This document shows, piece after piece, positions 1-6,364 of a stretch of DNA of 8,398 bases. The first letter of the stretch is position 1, and every line of letters starts with the position of its first letter. Origin of the DNA: Alphaproteobacteria bacterium. GTDB lineage: Bacteria > Pseudomonadota > Alphaproteobacteria > CBDBCS01 > JAHZLG01. The notes beneath the pieces are model-generated. The model was not told the origin of the DNA. It saw only the letters and a list, made by a program, of their open reading frames with translations, and searched no databases. Made by a program: the position numbers and the translations under genes. Location of the stretch: the NCBI GenBank assembly GCA_022599995.1, contig JAHZLG010000219.1, forward strand, positions 1-8,398. Direction: 5' to 3'.

Positions 1-19
1 TGCGAAAGTTCAACGCGCG

Positions 20-835
20 ATGAAGCGAGAGACAGCGGCGGCATATCGTCAGTCTTCTGGGAATCAGCCCCTGTGTGAGGCTGAGCAGTGCCAAGAGCTC
101 GGCACTCACCCAGCACCCACTCATCGCCGAGGCCCCCATCGTGGACGCCGCATATGGCTTTGCCCTTCCCATATCGCGAAATACAACAAGCACTGGAATT
201 ATTTTGCGCTGCACAACCCTGCCGAAATAACCCAAGAAATGAATGCCCATGCGGTTGGCGATCACCGCAGCATCAACCAAACAAGCCCTTATGCACAGGA
301 TAAGTCTTCCCTTCGTGCGTCATTCTGGGGCTCTCCCGATGGTTCTCCGGGTGGTTCTCCCTATCAAGGGTTTCCCCCGCCGCCGGGTGGGCAAGCTCAT
401 CAGTCGCAACATGCCTCGGCAGACGAGGCAACCGAGAATCCCGACTCGCGCACTGCAAGGGCGGACGCAACAAGGGCGGACACAACAACGAAGGGGTATC
501 ACTCCGCCTCGCGGGCAGCCGCCGCTGAAAGGCTCGGCAAAGACGGGCAACGTCGCGCCCGACAGAATGAGCAAGCAGCCGACAGTGACTTGCCGACCAT
601 CCTGATTGTCGATGCTGAGGGGAAACGAGCGTGCGATCTGCTTGGATTGCCCCGCATTTTCTCCTTGGTCGAATTGCGGATGGCGCACCGTCGACTTGTG
701 AAACGGCATCATCCAGATGCGGTTTCACCCTCGGCGAATGAAAAACACCAGCAAGTCAACCTGCGTCAGATGCAACTGTTGAACAACGCCTATTCGATCC
801 TGAAGCGTCGTTTCGACCAGGGCCAGCATACCTAA
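20..835 (+). CDS. J-domain (DnaJ-like) protein with N-terminal Cys/His motif
   Basis: A 271-residue protein. The C-terminal J domain (about residues 203-268) carries the diagnostic HPD tripeptide at 231-233, after a basic helix (RRLVKRH), and ends with a helix containing NNAYSILKRRF. J domains stimulate Hsp70/DnaK ATPase activity, so a cytoplasmic co-chaperone role follows from the family. The N-terminal part (residues 19-62) has C19-x4-C24 and C48-x2-H51, followed by KYNKHWNYF. I associate this segment with alphaproteobacterial J-domain proteins; it could bind a metal. Residues about 85-190 between the two parts are low-complexity (GSP repeats, ARADATRADTT), longer than I expect for the family. 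No Gly/Phe-rich or DnaJ zinc-finger region is present, so this is not DnaJ itself. The reading frame stays open to the left edge and no ribosome binding site is visible before this ATG, so the true start may lie a little upstream. Fold assignment is firm; client and partner are unknown. Confidence 0.85.
   Translation: MKRETAAAYRQSSGNQPLCEAEQCQELGTHPAPTHRRGPHRGRRIWLCPSHIAKYNKHWNYFALHNPAEITQEMNAHAVGDHRSINQTSPYAQDKSSLRASFWGSPDGSPGGSPYQGFPPPPGGQAHQSQHASADEATENPDSRTARADATRADTTTKGYHSASRAAAAERLGKDGQRRARQNEQAADSDLPTILIVDAEGKRACDLLGLPRIFSLVELRMAHRRLVKRHHPDAVSPSANEKHQQVNLRQMQLLNNAYSILKRRFDQGQHT
328..360 (+). repeat. Short GSP-coding direct repeats in the J-domain gene
   Basis: Within the linker of the J-domain gene, GGxTCTCC-type 12-base units recur and encode GSPDGSPGGSP. 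A second small repeat lies at about 455-481, with period 15 around CAAGGGCGGAC, and encodes ARADATRAD. Both look like in-frame expansions of a disordered linker. Confidence 0.6.
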
Positions 836-846
836 GATTTGCGGCT

Positions 847-2751
847 TTATCTGGGGGCATTTTGCAGGCCGCGGCGTTGTATCTTTCCGGTGATGGTAGA
901 TGGGAGGGTATCGCAGAAGACGACCTCCCATGGACGGGCGTGCCGCCCTACCCTCGTGCCGACGATTTCCTTGATCTGATCGGCTAATCTCACAAGGTCG
1001 ATCTCGTGATCACGACCTTCCTCAGGTGATGCTGTGCCTTCTGCATTGGCATCTTTTTCGGCGCTGTTTTGTGTGCTGTCTCCGGTGAGGCCTCGGTTGT
1101 TGGTGTTGGCTAGCACCACGTGAACCCTGATTCCCTCGCCACGTTCCGGGTCGTGCATTGCAACCGCAGCCACGGCCTCAATGGTCAGTGAAGAAGCCGC
1201 CAAAACGGTTGCCGAGGCATCATTCAGCACGGCGTGTTCGATCTCGGCCGGCCCGATCCGATAGCCCCGCACGTTCAGCAGCTCGTCTATTCGTCCGTGA
1301 TAGGTGTAGTAGCCGTCATGGTTGCAGTCGAAGAGATCACCCGTTCGAAGCCAGCGTGCCCCATCGATCAACATATGCTTGCGATCTGTGTTCGTCGCAT
1401 CGTCAAGATAGCCGAGAAACATCACCGGATCGGGGCATTTGATAGCCAGCTCACCGGGGCAACCCGGTTGGACAGGGTGGTTGTTTTCGTCAATCACCAT
1501 CAGGGTGTGGGTCGGGACAGCACGCCCCAGCTTCCCAGCTTGCCCGATGCCCTGTTGGTGACACGAAGCAATGATGAGGTTGCACTCTGATTGTCCATAG
1601 AATTCATTCACAGGGACGCCGAAATAGTCTGTTGCCCACCGCATCAACGCCGGAGGCAACCCCTCGCCGCCGCTGGCAATCGAACGCAACGATAGCTTGG
1701 AATTCGCCATCGATTCTTTTCGTAACGCATACCACTTGCGCAATGCCGCAGGAGGCAGAAAAACGTTGCGTACCTGACACGCCGCCATCATGGCCTCGGC
1801 TCTTGTTGGGTCAAAATACGACGGTGGGGCCGCGTCGATCACCGTGGGGGTTCCAAAGTAGAGGGCGGGAAGCAAGGCATCGAGCATGCCTCCAGCCCAC
1901 GCCCAATCGGCGGGCGTCCAGAAACAGTCGGCATGACGGGTTTGGTCTGTTGCCACAAAACCATAGCCATGGTGCGACATCTCGAATCCCGGCAAGTGTC
2001 CTATCAACGTGCTATGAGGCAAAAGAGCCCCTTTGGGCATGCCGGTTGTCCCCGAAGTAAACAGCAACACCGCGGGGTCGCTCGCAAGACTTGGATAGGG
2101 AGTGCCCCAGTCGGATGCCGCCTCTGATGCCAACCCTTGTCGATCAGGTATCCACGCTTCAATGGACGCAAACTCGACTGCCTCGAAGGCGTGTTTCAAC
2201 GAGGCGTAAACCTGCGTATGCCGAAAATCGCGATCGTGCAGGAACAGAGTCGCTGCAGAGTAACGCAGGCGGTGCGCAAGAGCATCCTCCCCGAGGAGAC
2301 GAAACATGGGCATTGCCACCGCACCAAGGCGGAAAATGCCAAGCAATAGGGCTGCAGCGGGAAGTCCTTGTTTGAGACGATAGCCGACCACATCCCCTTT
2401 GCCGATACCACTGGCACGCATCCTTTCGGCAAACACGACGGAGAGGGCGATGACCTCACCAAATGTCCACGTTGTTTGTTGCGCATGCATCGCACTGTCT
2501 GCATCGGATGCATCGGGCGCATCGGGCGCAGGCTCGGCTGTTAGCAGAGACGACCTATTGTCATTCCATTCGATGAGGGCGGGCGATGCCCGTCGGATTT
2601 CTGCTGTTGCTTGGAGGGCACTCGCGATGTTGAAATGCGATGGGCAGTGCCAGCGCGCCAGCGCAGCACGGGGGTCGCGGAAATCGGCTTGGGCAAAAGA
2701 ATGCTGTGCCGAGGCAGGTCGGCGCGGTGCGGCAAAATCATCGGCGTGCAT
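847..2751 (-). CDS. AMP-forming acyl-CoA synthetase (ANL superfamily)
   Basis: A 634-residue adenylate-forming enzyme that would convert a carboxylic acid, ATP and CoA to acyl-CoA, AMP and PPi in the cytoplasm. Visible motifs in order: phosphate-binding loop FTSGTTGMPKG (231-241), the FYGQSE motif (384-389), WLRTGDL (467-473), the hinge region GRIDELLNVRGYRIGPAEIE (486-505), and the C-terminal catalytic lysine in TGKIQRR (K623). The N-terminal pattern (RWHCPSHFNIA) resembles the acetyl/medium-chain acyl-CoA synthetase-like subgroup, so the substrate is probably a short or medium acid; this cannot be read from the sequence alone. A hydrophilic low-complexity insert (about 551-585) sits in the small C-terminal domain and makes the protein longer than usual relatives (about 540-570). 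The start is supported by GGGAG at 2763-2767, about 11 bases before ATG. It follows the glycosyltransferase gene by 60 bases on the same strand and is probably cotranscribed with it. It converges on the J-domain gene with 11 bases between the stops. Confidence 0.9.
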   Translation of the reverse strand: MHADDFAAPRRPASAQHSFAQADFRDPRAALARWHCPSHFNIASALQATAEIRRASPALIEWNDNRSSLLTAEPAPDAPDASDADSAMHAQQTTWTFGEVIALSVVFAERMRASGIGKGDVVGYRLKQGLPAAALLLGIFRLGAVAMPMFRLLGEDALAHRLRYSAATLFLHDRDFRHTQVYASLKHAFEAVEFASIEAWIPDRQGLASEAASDWGTPYPSLASDPAVLLFTSGTTGMPKGALLPHSTLIGHLPGFEMSHHGYGFVATDQTRHADCFWTPADWAWAGGMLDALLPALYFGTPTVIDAAPPSYFDPTRAEAMMAACQVRNVFLPPAALRKWYALRKESMANSKLSLRSIASGGEGLPPALMRWATDYFGVPVNEFYGQSECNLIIASCHQQGIGQAGKLGRAVPTHTLMVIDENNHPVQPGCPGELAIKCPDPVMFLGYLDDATNTDRKHMLIDGARWLRTGDLFDCNHDGYYTYHGRIDELLNVRGYRIGPAEIEHAVLNDASATVLAASSLTIEAVAAVAMHDPERGEGIRVHVVLANTNNRGLTGDSTQNSAEKDANAEGTASPEEGRDHEIDLVRLADQIKEIVGTRVGRHARPWEVVFCDTLPSTITGKIQRRGLQNAPR

Positions 2752-2811
2752 GGGTATCTTGTCTCCCTAGGTCTTCTTATCTGTTTTTTCCACGTGGGCC
2801 GTACGTTGCCG
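2752..2811 (-). other. 60-base intergenic gap before the acyl-CoA synthetase
   Basis: This gap holds the synthetase ribosome binding site (AGGGAG read on the minus strand, 2763-2768) and a perfect 8-base palindrome CCACGTGG at 2790-2797 next to a run of six A/T pairs. Read on the minus strand the A-run follows the palindrome, so it is not a Rho-independent terminator for the upstream gene. The palindrome could be an operator, but nothing else supports that. Confidence 0.4.
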
Positions 2812-4548
2812 TTAGGGGTTGCGCATTGGCAATAGCTGCGCGAGCTGGTCGTGGACGGCTTCCACCGAGGTCAGGGCGTCAAATTCATGGTGCGCGCAAA
2901 ACACCACGTGGTCTGATCTTGCGGCTTTGGTAAGGCTAGCAGGCGAATAGGGAAATGCCAAACCAAATGGCACCACGTCTGGGCCATCTTCGCGCATCAC
3001 GACGACCACTGGGACATTCTGCGCAACCGCAACATGGGCAAGGCCGCTATCACCCGACACCACACAATGGGCGTGCGTGATGAGGGTTACCAGGTCGGCG
3101 ATGGTCGTCTTGCCGCGCGCATCGATCACACGGCCGGGGCTGTCGTGGGTGTCGATTTCGATCTCTTTGTCATCACCAACGACCACAATGTCGAGGGAGA
3201 AAGGTGAAGGGTGCGGAGGAAGAGGAAGGTGTGAGGGGGCGGGAGGGGTGGGAGGGGTGGGAGGGGTGGCTGGTGGTGTGCCAACGGGCAGTGATGATGG
3301 CGTGAGAAGCCGCTCGATAAGACATTGCCAATTTCTGCTGTGCCAGCGGCGATGCTTTGAAGACCCCCCCGTCGCCATGAGCACAAAGGCGCGACGCTGA
3401 TTAGGTTGCAACGCCTTGTCCCCGGTCGGGTGCCCGGCCTCACGATGAAGCCCTAGCGACTGCAGAATGGTGGATGCATCGGATACATAAGCGTTGGGGC
3501 CGGATAGTTTGGCAGTGGAATTGCCGGCACTACCCGCGTCCGTGGCGGCAAGCAAGGAGTGCGCATCGGCATGCACTGATCCCGTCATTGCTTCGTTCGC
3601 ATTAGCCTGTTCGAGCAATCGGTCGTGCCACGTCAGCCAATGGGGGAACAATGCCGACTCGTCTTTGCCTAGCCATGTCACTTTGGCACGACGGTCGCTT
3701 TCGTCCGAATTACGGTCAGTTACCTCGTCTTTGCCTGCTTCATTGCCAGCCTCATTGCCACCCCCGTTGCCATTTTGCCTTTGTCGCGTCGGGGTCTCGG
3801 GATGGGCGTGGTACACGACACTTGTCTTATCATCCTTGATTTGTTGCCGCCGCTCAAAAGCGCGGCGATGCCCTAGCCGGGTTGCCATGGCGCAGAAATA
3901 CCCATCGCCAAAGCCCTCGGGGGGGCGCAAGGCAAAGGCATCGACCCGCGGGGCAATCAGTCGGGCAAAGTCGTCTTGGTACAGGACATTGCGCACGAAA
4001 CTGACGATGATAGCACGACGAAACCCTCTTGCTCGCAGTGCTTTTGCTTTTTGCCAACGGTACAGGGGCTTGGTAAGCAGCCAGTTCACATAGACAATCT
4101 CGGCGCGGTAGCCCGGAAAAAGCTCGGGCAACATAGCTGGCGTGACGCGGCTATCTTTCGGGCTCGCCATTTGCCAGAGCACCGTGACGCCTGCTCGTCC
4201 GGGGGCGTGTTGTGGGCCCTGCTCGCCGCGATCTGCCTCTGCCGGCGCGTCGCCGGGGGAAAGGTCGCCGCCCTCGGTCGGGGTCGCGAGGGGATACCAA
4301 CGACGCAACGTATGGAGGAAGCACACTGCATCGCCAATTCCTCCCCCAAAGAGCAACACATCGTGGGTTTCGGCACCACCTCTCTCTGCCGCCGCTGACA
4401 GGGCATTGCCGTGTCTCGGCGTAGATTGTTGCAGGGTGATGGGATTGCCATCAATTACAGGCTTACCTGCAAAGATACTGAATGTCTTGTCTTGGAGTGC
4501 CAACCGGAGCCAGCGTCCAAGTTTCTGTTTGTTTTTCGGCGATGCCAT
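2812..4548 (-). CDS. Glycosyltransferase family 9 (heptosyltransferase-like) protein with large inserts
   Basis: A 578-residue protein with the two ends of a GT9 (LPS heptosyltransferase, GT-B fold) enzyme. N-terminal domain: DVLLFGGGIGDAVCFLHTL (63-81), then a VTVLWQ strand. C-terminal sugar-nucleotide domain: the GGSSKHRRWHSRNW region (394-407), VVVGDDKE (455-462), GRVIDARGKTTIADLVTLI (472-490) and the signature VVSGDSGLAHVAVA (496-509). Family members transfer a sugar from an ADP- or other NDP-activated donor to lipopolysaccharide or a glycan; donor and acceptor here are unknown. The family is usually about 350 residues. The excess comes from low-complexity inserts at about 88-119, 250-365 (Gly/Asn/Glu repeats, then a poorly conserved stretch) and 416-451 (TPP repeats). 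The start is supported by AAAGGG at 4553-4558, four bases before ATG. No signal peptide or membrane helix is seen. The inserts may be disordered loops; the reading frame is intact throughout. Confidence 0.85.
   Translation of the reverse strand: MASPKNKQKLGRWLRLALQDKTFSIFAGKPVIDGNPITLQQSTPRHGNALSAAAERGGAETHDVLLFGGGIGDAVCFLHTLRRWYPLATPTEGGDLSPGDAPAEADRGEQGPQHAPGRAGVTVLWQMASPKDSRVTPAMLPELFPGYRAEIVYVNWLLTKPLYRWQKAKALRARGFRRAIIVSFVRNVLYQDDFARLIAPRVDAFALRPPEGFGDGYFCAMATRLGHRRAFERRQQIKDDKTSVVYHAHPETPTRQRQNGNGGGNEAGNEAGKDEVTDRNSDESDRRAKVTWLGKDESALFPHWLTWHDRLLEQANANEAMTGSVHADAHSLLAATDAGSAGNSTAKLSGPNAYVSDASTILQSLGLHREAGHPTGDKALQPNQRRAFVLMATGGSSKHRRWHSRNWQCLIERLLTPSSLPVGTPPATPPTPPTPPAPSHLPLPPHPSPFSLDIVVVGDDKEIEIDTHDSPGRVIDARGKTTIADLVTLITHAHCVVSGDSGLAHVAVAQNVPVVVVMREDGPDVVPFGLAFPYSPASLTKAARSDHVVFCAHHEFDALTSVEAVHDQLAQLLPMRNP
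3235..3273 (+). repeat. 9-bp G-rich tandem repeat, G-quadruplex-type motif, inside the GT9 gene
   Basis: The + strand holds three perfect copies of GGGAGGGGT (3241-3267), flanked by further G runs (GGGGGC before, GGCTGG after). This gives at least six consecutive G-runs of three or more separated by single bases. On the coding (minus) strand the repeat encodes the TPP-TPP-TPP linker at about residues 427-436 of the GT9 protein. The G-rich strand is the template strand for that gene. Confidence 0.85.
3725..3775 (-). repeat. Imperfect repeats coding GNGGGNEAGNEAG
   Basis: The + strand carries CATTGCCA/GTTGCCA units at 12-13 base steps. Read on the minus strand they encode residues about 259-275 of the GT9 protein (GNGGGNEAGNEAGKDE). 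This is an in-frame low-complexity expansion inside the larger insert. Confidence 0.6.
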
Positions 4549-4558
4549 ATCACCCTTT
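4549..4558 (-). promoter_or_regulatory. Ribosome binding site of the GT9 gene
   Basis: Read on the minus strand, AAAGGGTGAT immediately precedes the ATG. AGGG lies four bases from the start codon, and this sets the start choice. Confidence 0.55.
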
Positions 4559-4625
4559 CATCGGCTGGCAGGGTGAGAAGGACGGTGCATGGCGACACCA
4601 AGACACGAGCCCCTGCGGAGGGAGT

Positions 4626-4742
4626 GAGAATACCCCCTGCAGAAGTCGCGAGAAACCCCTGTGGAAGCCGAGAGAGTACCCCTTGCCGAGGCCGCGAGAG
4701 TATCCCTACGGAAGCCGAGAGAATACCCCCTGCAGAAGCCGC
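4626..4742. repeat. Five-copy intergenic tandem repeat, alternating A-B-A-B-A units
   Basis: Five consecutive units lie at 4626-4649 (24 bases), 4650-4671 (22), 4672-4695 (24), 4696-4718 (23) and 4719-4742 (24). Each begins GAGAA or GAGAG and continues through a CCCC-rich part to GAAG/GAGG-Y-CG. Units 1, 3 and 5 share one form ending CGC. Units 2 and 4 share a second form ending CCGA. Units 1 and 5 differ at a single base and both contain the palindrome CTGCAG. The array lies between the downstream M24 gene and the GT9 gene. No protein-coding role is supported. Confidence 0.9.
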
Positions 4743-4772
4743 AGCCGTCGCACAACGGGGGTTGCACGCAAA

Positions 4773-6005
4773 TTAACCGCCCAATTCCTTGTTGAACGGA
4801 TAGGAGGACAGCAACTCGACGCCGGTCTCGGTGACCAACACCTGCTGCTCCAATTTCACCGACTCGGTGCCGTGCTCGTCGCCCACCAGACTTTCGATGC
4901 AGATTGCCATGCCCGGTTTCAAGGTGTCCTCTCGGTTCACGCCCTCGGCATCGATAGGATACCCAATATGGGGATACTCATCGGCGAGCCCAACCCCATG
5001 TGCCACCGCAGAGTAGCGGTTCTTCATGTAGCGATCAGGCAAAACATAACTGCGATCGGCGAATTCCCGAAAGCTCATCCCCGGGGTCACCAACGCAATG
5101 TTGTATTCGATTTGCTCGCGGGCAATGCTGTGGAGCATGCGTTGCTCTCCCGATGCCTTGCCGCCGCAGACCAAGGAGCGCGACAGATCGGAGCAATATC
5201 CAAACGGCCCTATCATATCCGTGTCGTAAGAGACCATGTCGCCTTCGTCGATCGGACGCAAGGAAGCTTCTTGAAACCACGGGTTCGTGCGGGGGCCACT
5301 GGTCAGCAGGCGGGTCTCGATCCACTCGCCGCCGCGGGCGATGTTTCCGGCGTGCAGGTGCGACCATAATTTGCTTTCGGTGATGCCGGGAACAAGGGCC
5401 TCTTCCATCTCGGCCATGGCTGCCTCGCATGTCTGCACCGACAGCTTCATGGCTGCGACCTCTTCGGGCAATTTGATCTCGCGGGCGAGCTCGGCGACCC
5501 GCATGCCGTCGTGCAGGTCGATTCCTTGCTTTGACAGCGCGTGCCATACCGGTGGGTTGCCGGCATCGACTCCTAGTCGCCGGTTGTCACCGCTATGTGC
5601 ACGAAGGAGTTCATCTATTTCGGCGGCAAAGCGGGTGGCATTTGCCGGGACGTCCTCGCCGCCGGAGAAGTAAAACAAGCCGTGGGTATGGCGTACTTCC
5701 TTCACTGTCTCCAATCCATTCGACAGGTGCTCGCAGTTATGGAAGTCAAAGAGCACACACCCCCCTTCGGGCGGGACGAAGAGGTACCTTGCCATGTTGT
5801 GCAGAATCCAAACCTGCATGTTGCTTGTATCTGTCGCGTAGCGAATGTTGAGCGGGTCGAACAGCAGACACCCACCAAGGTCATTTTCCTTCATCAAGGC
5901 TTGCAGGCGTTGAAGGCGTTTTGTGCGCAGGGCAACGAGGTCGATTCCATGCCCCTCGGGGTAACGATAGTCGTTTGGATTGGGCAGGGTAGGATCAAAT
6001 TCCAT
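4773..6005 (-). CDS. DddP-like M24 (pita-bread fold) metalloenzyme
   Basis: A 410-residue protein starting at the ATG at 6003-6005, which has GGAGAA four bases upstream; an in-frame start at 6092 would add 29 residues with no such site. An N-terminal creatinase-type domain carries GGCLLFDPLNIRYATDTSNMQVW (44-66). The catalytic M24 domain has DTD at 261-263, D273, H336 in HGVGLAD, E371 in CIESL and E386 in KLEQQ. These are the six metal ligands of the family. Their spacing closely matches the iron ligands I recall for DddP, the DMSP lyase of roseobacters, and D342 falls at H+6, where DddP has its proposed catalytic base. The GGEWIETRLLTSGPRTNPWFQE stretch (225-246) also looks DddP-like. Possible roles are DMSP cleavage to DMS and acrylate, or an uncharacterised hydrolase of the same subgroup; plain Xaa-Pro dipeptidase activity is less likely. 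It lacks the N-terminal extension of DddP. A diverged paralogue lies directly upstream. The family is certain; the substrate is not. Confidence 0.85.
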   Translation of the reverse strand: MEFDPTLPNPNDYRYPEGHGIDLVALRTKRLQRLQALMKENDLGGCLLFDPLNIRYATDTSNMQVWILHNMARYLFVPPEGGCVLFDFHNCEHLSNGLETVKEVRHTHGLFYFSGGEDVPANATRFAAEIDELLRAHSGDNRRLGVDAGNPPVWHALSKQGIDLHDGMRVAELAREIKLPEEVAAMKLSVQTCEAAMAEMEEALVPGITESKLWSHLHAGNIARGGEWIETRLLTSGPRTNPWFQEASLRPIDEGDMVSYDTDMIGPFGYCSDLSRSLVCGGKASGEQRMLHSIAREQIEYNIALVTPGMSFREFADRSYVLPDRYMKNRYSAVAHGVGLADEYPHIGYPIDAEGVNREDTLKPGMAICIESLVGDEHGTESVKLEQQVLVTETGVELLSSYPFNKELGG

Positions 6006-6015
6006 GGGATTCTCC
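6006..6015 (-). promoter_or_regulatory. Ribosome binding site deciding the start of the downstream M24 gene
   Basis: Read on the minus strand, GGAGAA at 6010-6015 is followed by TCCC and the ATG. This favours the ATG at 6003-6005 over the longer in-frame start at 6092. The chosen start also gives a length (410) matching the paralogue (411). Confidence 0.7.
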
Positions 6016-6364
6016 GGTTGTGCGCTCGCAGGTGAGACAGAGGATGTGTATCTGGGCAGAAAATGGATTTCGGGGCGAGGGCAGGTTTGCATAAACCGTT
6101 GCGGCTTCGTTCTGCCTTGTCCTCATAATTCATGTACCCGTGGGATTCGGGGCAGGTTATCGATTCTGAGACACGGGTGACGCAGAGATGACAAATGACA
6201 ACTTGACATGAATTAGCCGCCGCGGCTACCCCGCCCGCCGTCGCCATAAGCTCGGCGCGACCGTTGCTCAGTGTTGCTCCTCGGCGCGACCGTTGCGCAG
6301 TGCTGCTCCTCAGCGCTACCGTTGCACAATGTTGCTCCCCCTGCCCTCCTCTTCTGTTCCTACG
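6016..6364. other. Gap of about 350 bases between the two M24 genes
   Basis: No gene is supported here. It holds the triple 29-bp repeat (6251-6337), a small GC-rich hairpin (AGCCG-CCG-CGGCT, 6215-6227) without a convincing T-run, and pyrimidine-rich + strand sequence (6338-6360) just after the upstream M24 stop. The + strand TTGACA at about 6203 has no matching -10 box facing a gene. A promoter for the downstream M24 gene would be expected in 6020-6250, but none stands out. Confidence 0.5.
6251..6337. repeat. Three tandem copies of a 29-bp unit
   Basis: Copies at 6251-6279, 6280-6308 and 6309-6337 all start CTCRGCGC, contain CCGTTGC in the middle and end GCTGCTC or GTTGCTC. Copies 1 and 2 agree at 27 of 29 positions, and copies 1 and 3 at 25 of 29. 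Within copy 1 the heptamer GTTGCTC occurs twice. The array has no intact reading frame of note and lies wholly between the two M24 genes. Confidence 0.9.

Noticed and set aside
836..846. Bidirectional terminator between the convergent J-domain and synthetase genes
   Set aside because: The 11-base gap has no inverted repeat with a T-run.
4626..4742. CRISPR array
   Set aside because: Units abut directly with no spacers, and two unit types alternate. No cas genes are present.
4558..4767. 69-codon minus-strand ORF immediately after the downstream M24 stop
   Set aside because: It starts at GTG and consists almost wholly of translated repeat units. The unit lengths of 22, 23 and 24 would not preserve a frame, so no coding constraint is visible.
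4482..5369. Long + strand ORF (295 codons) across the repeat array and antisense to the downstream M24 gene
   Set aside because: It overlaps a convincing M24 gene on the other strand. Its protein is a low-complexity repeat followed by antisense sequence, with no recognisable domain.
4773..6005. Naming the gene dddP outright
   Set aside because: Many M24 proteins share most of these motifs without shown DMSP lyase activity, and the DddP N-terminal extension is absent. Only 'DddP-like' is supported.
6215..6227. Rho-independent terminator after the upstream M24 gene
   Set aside because: The stem is only 5 bp, no T-run follows on the minus strand, and it lies about 140 bases past the stop codon.
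6251..6337. CRISPR array
   Set aside because: The 29-base units are contiguous with no spacers between them.
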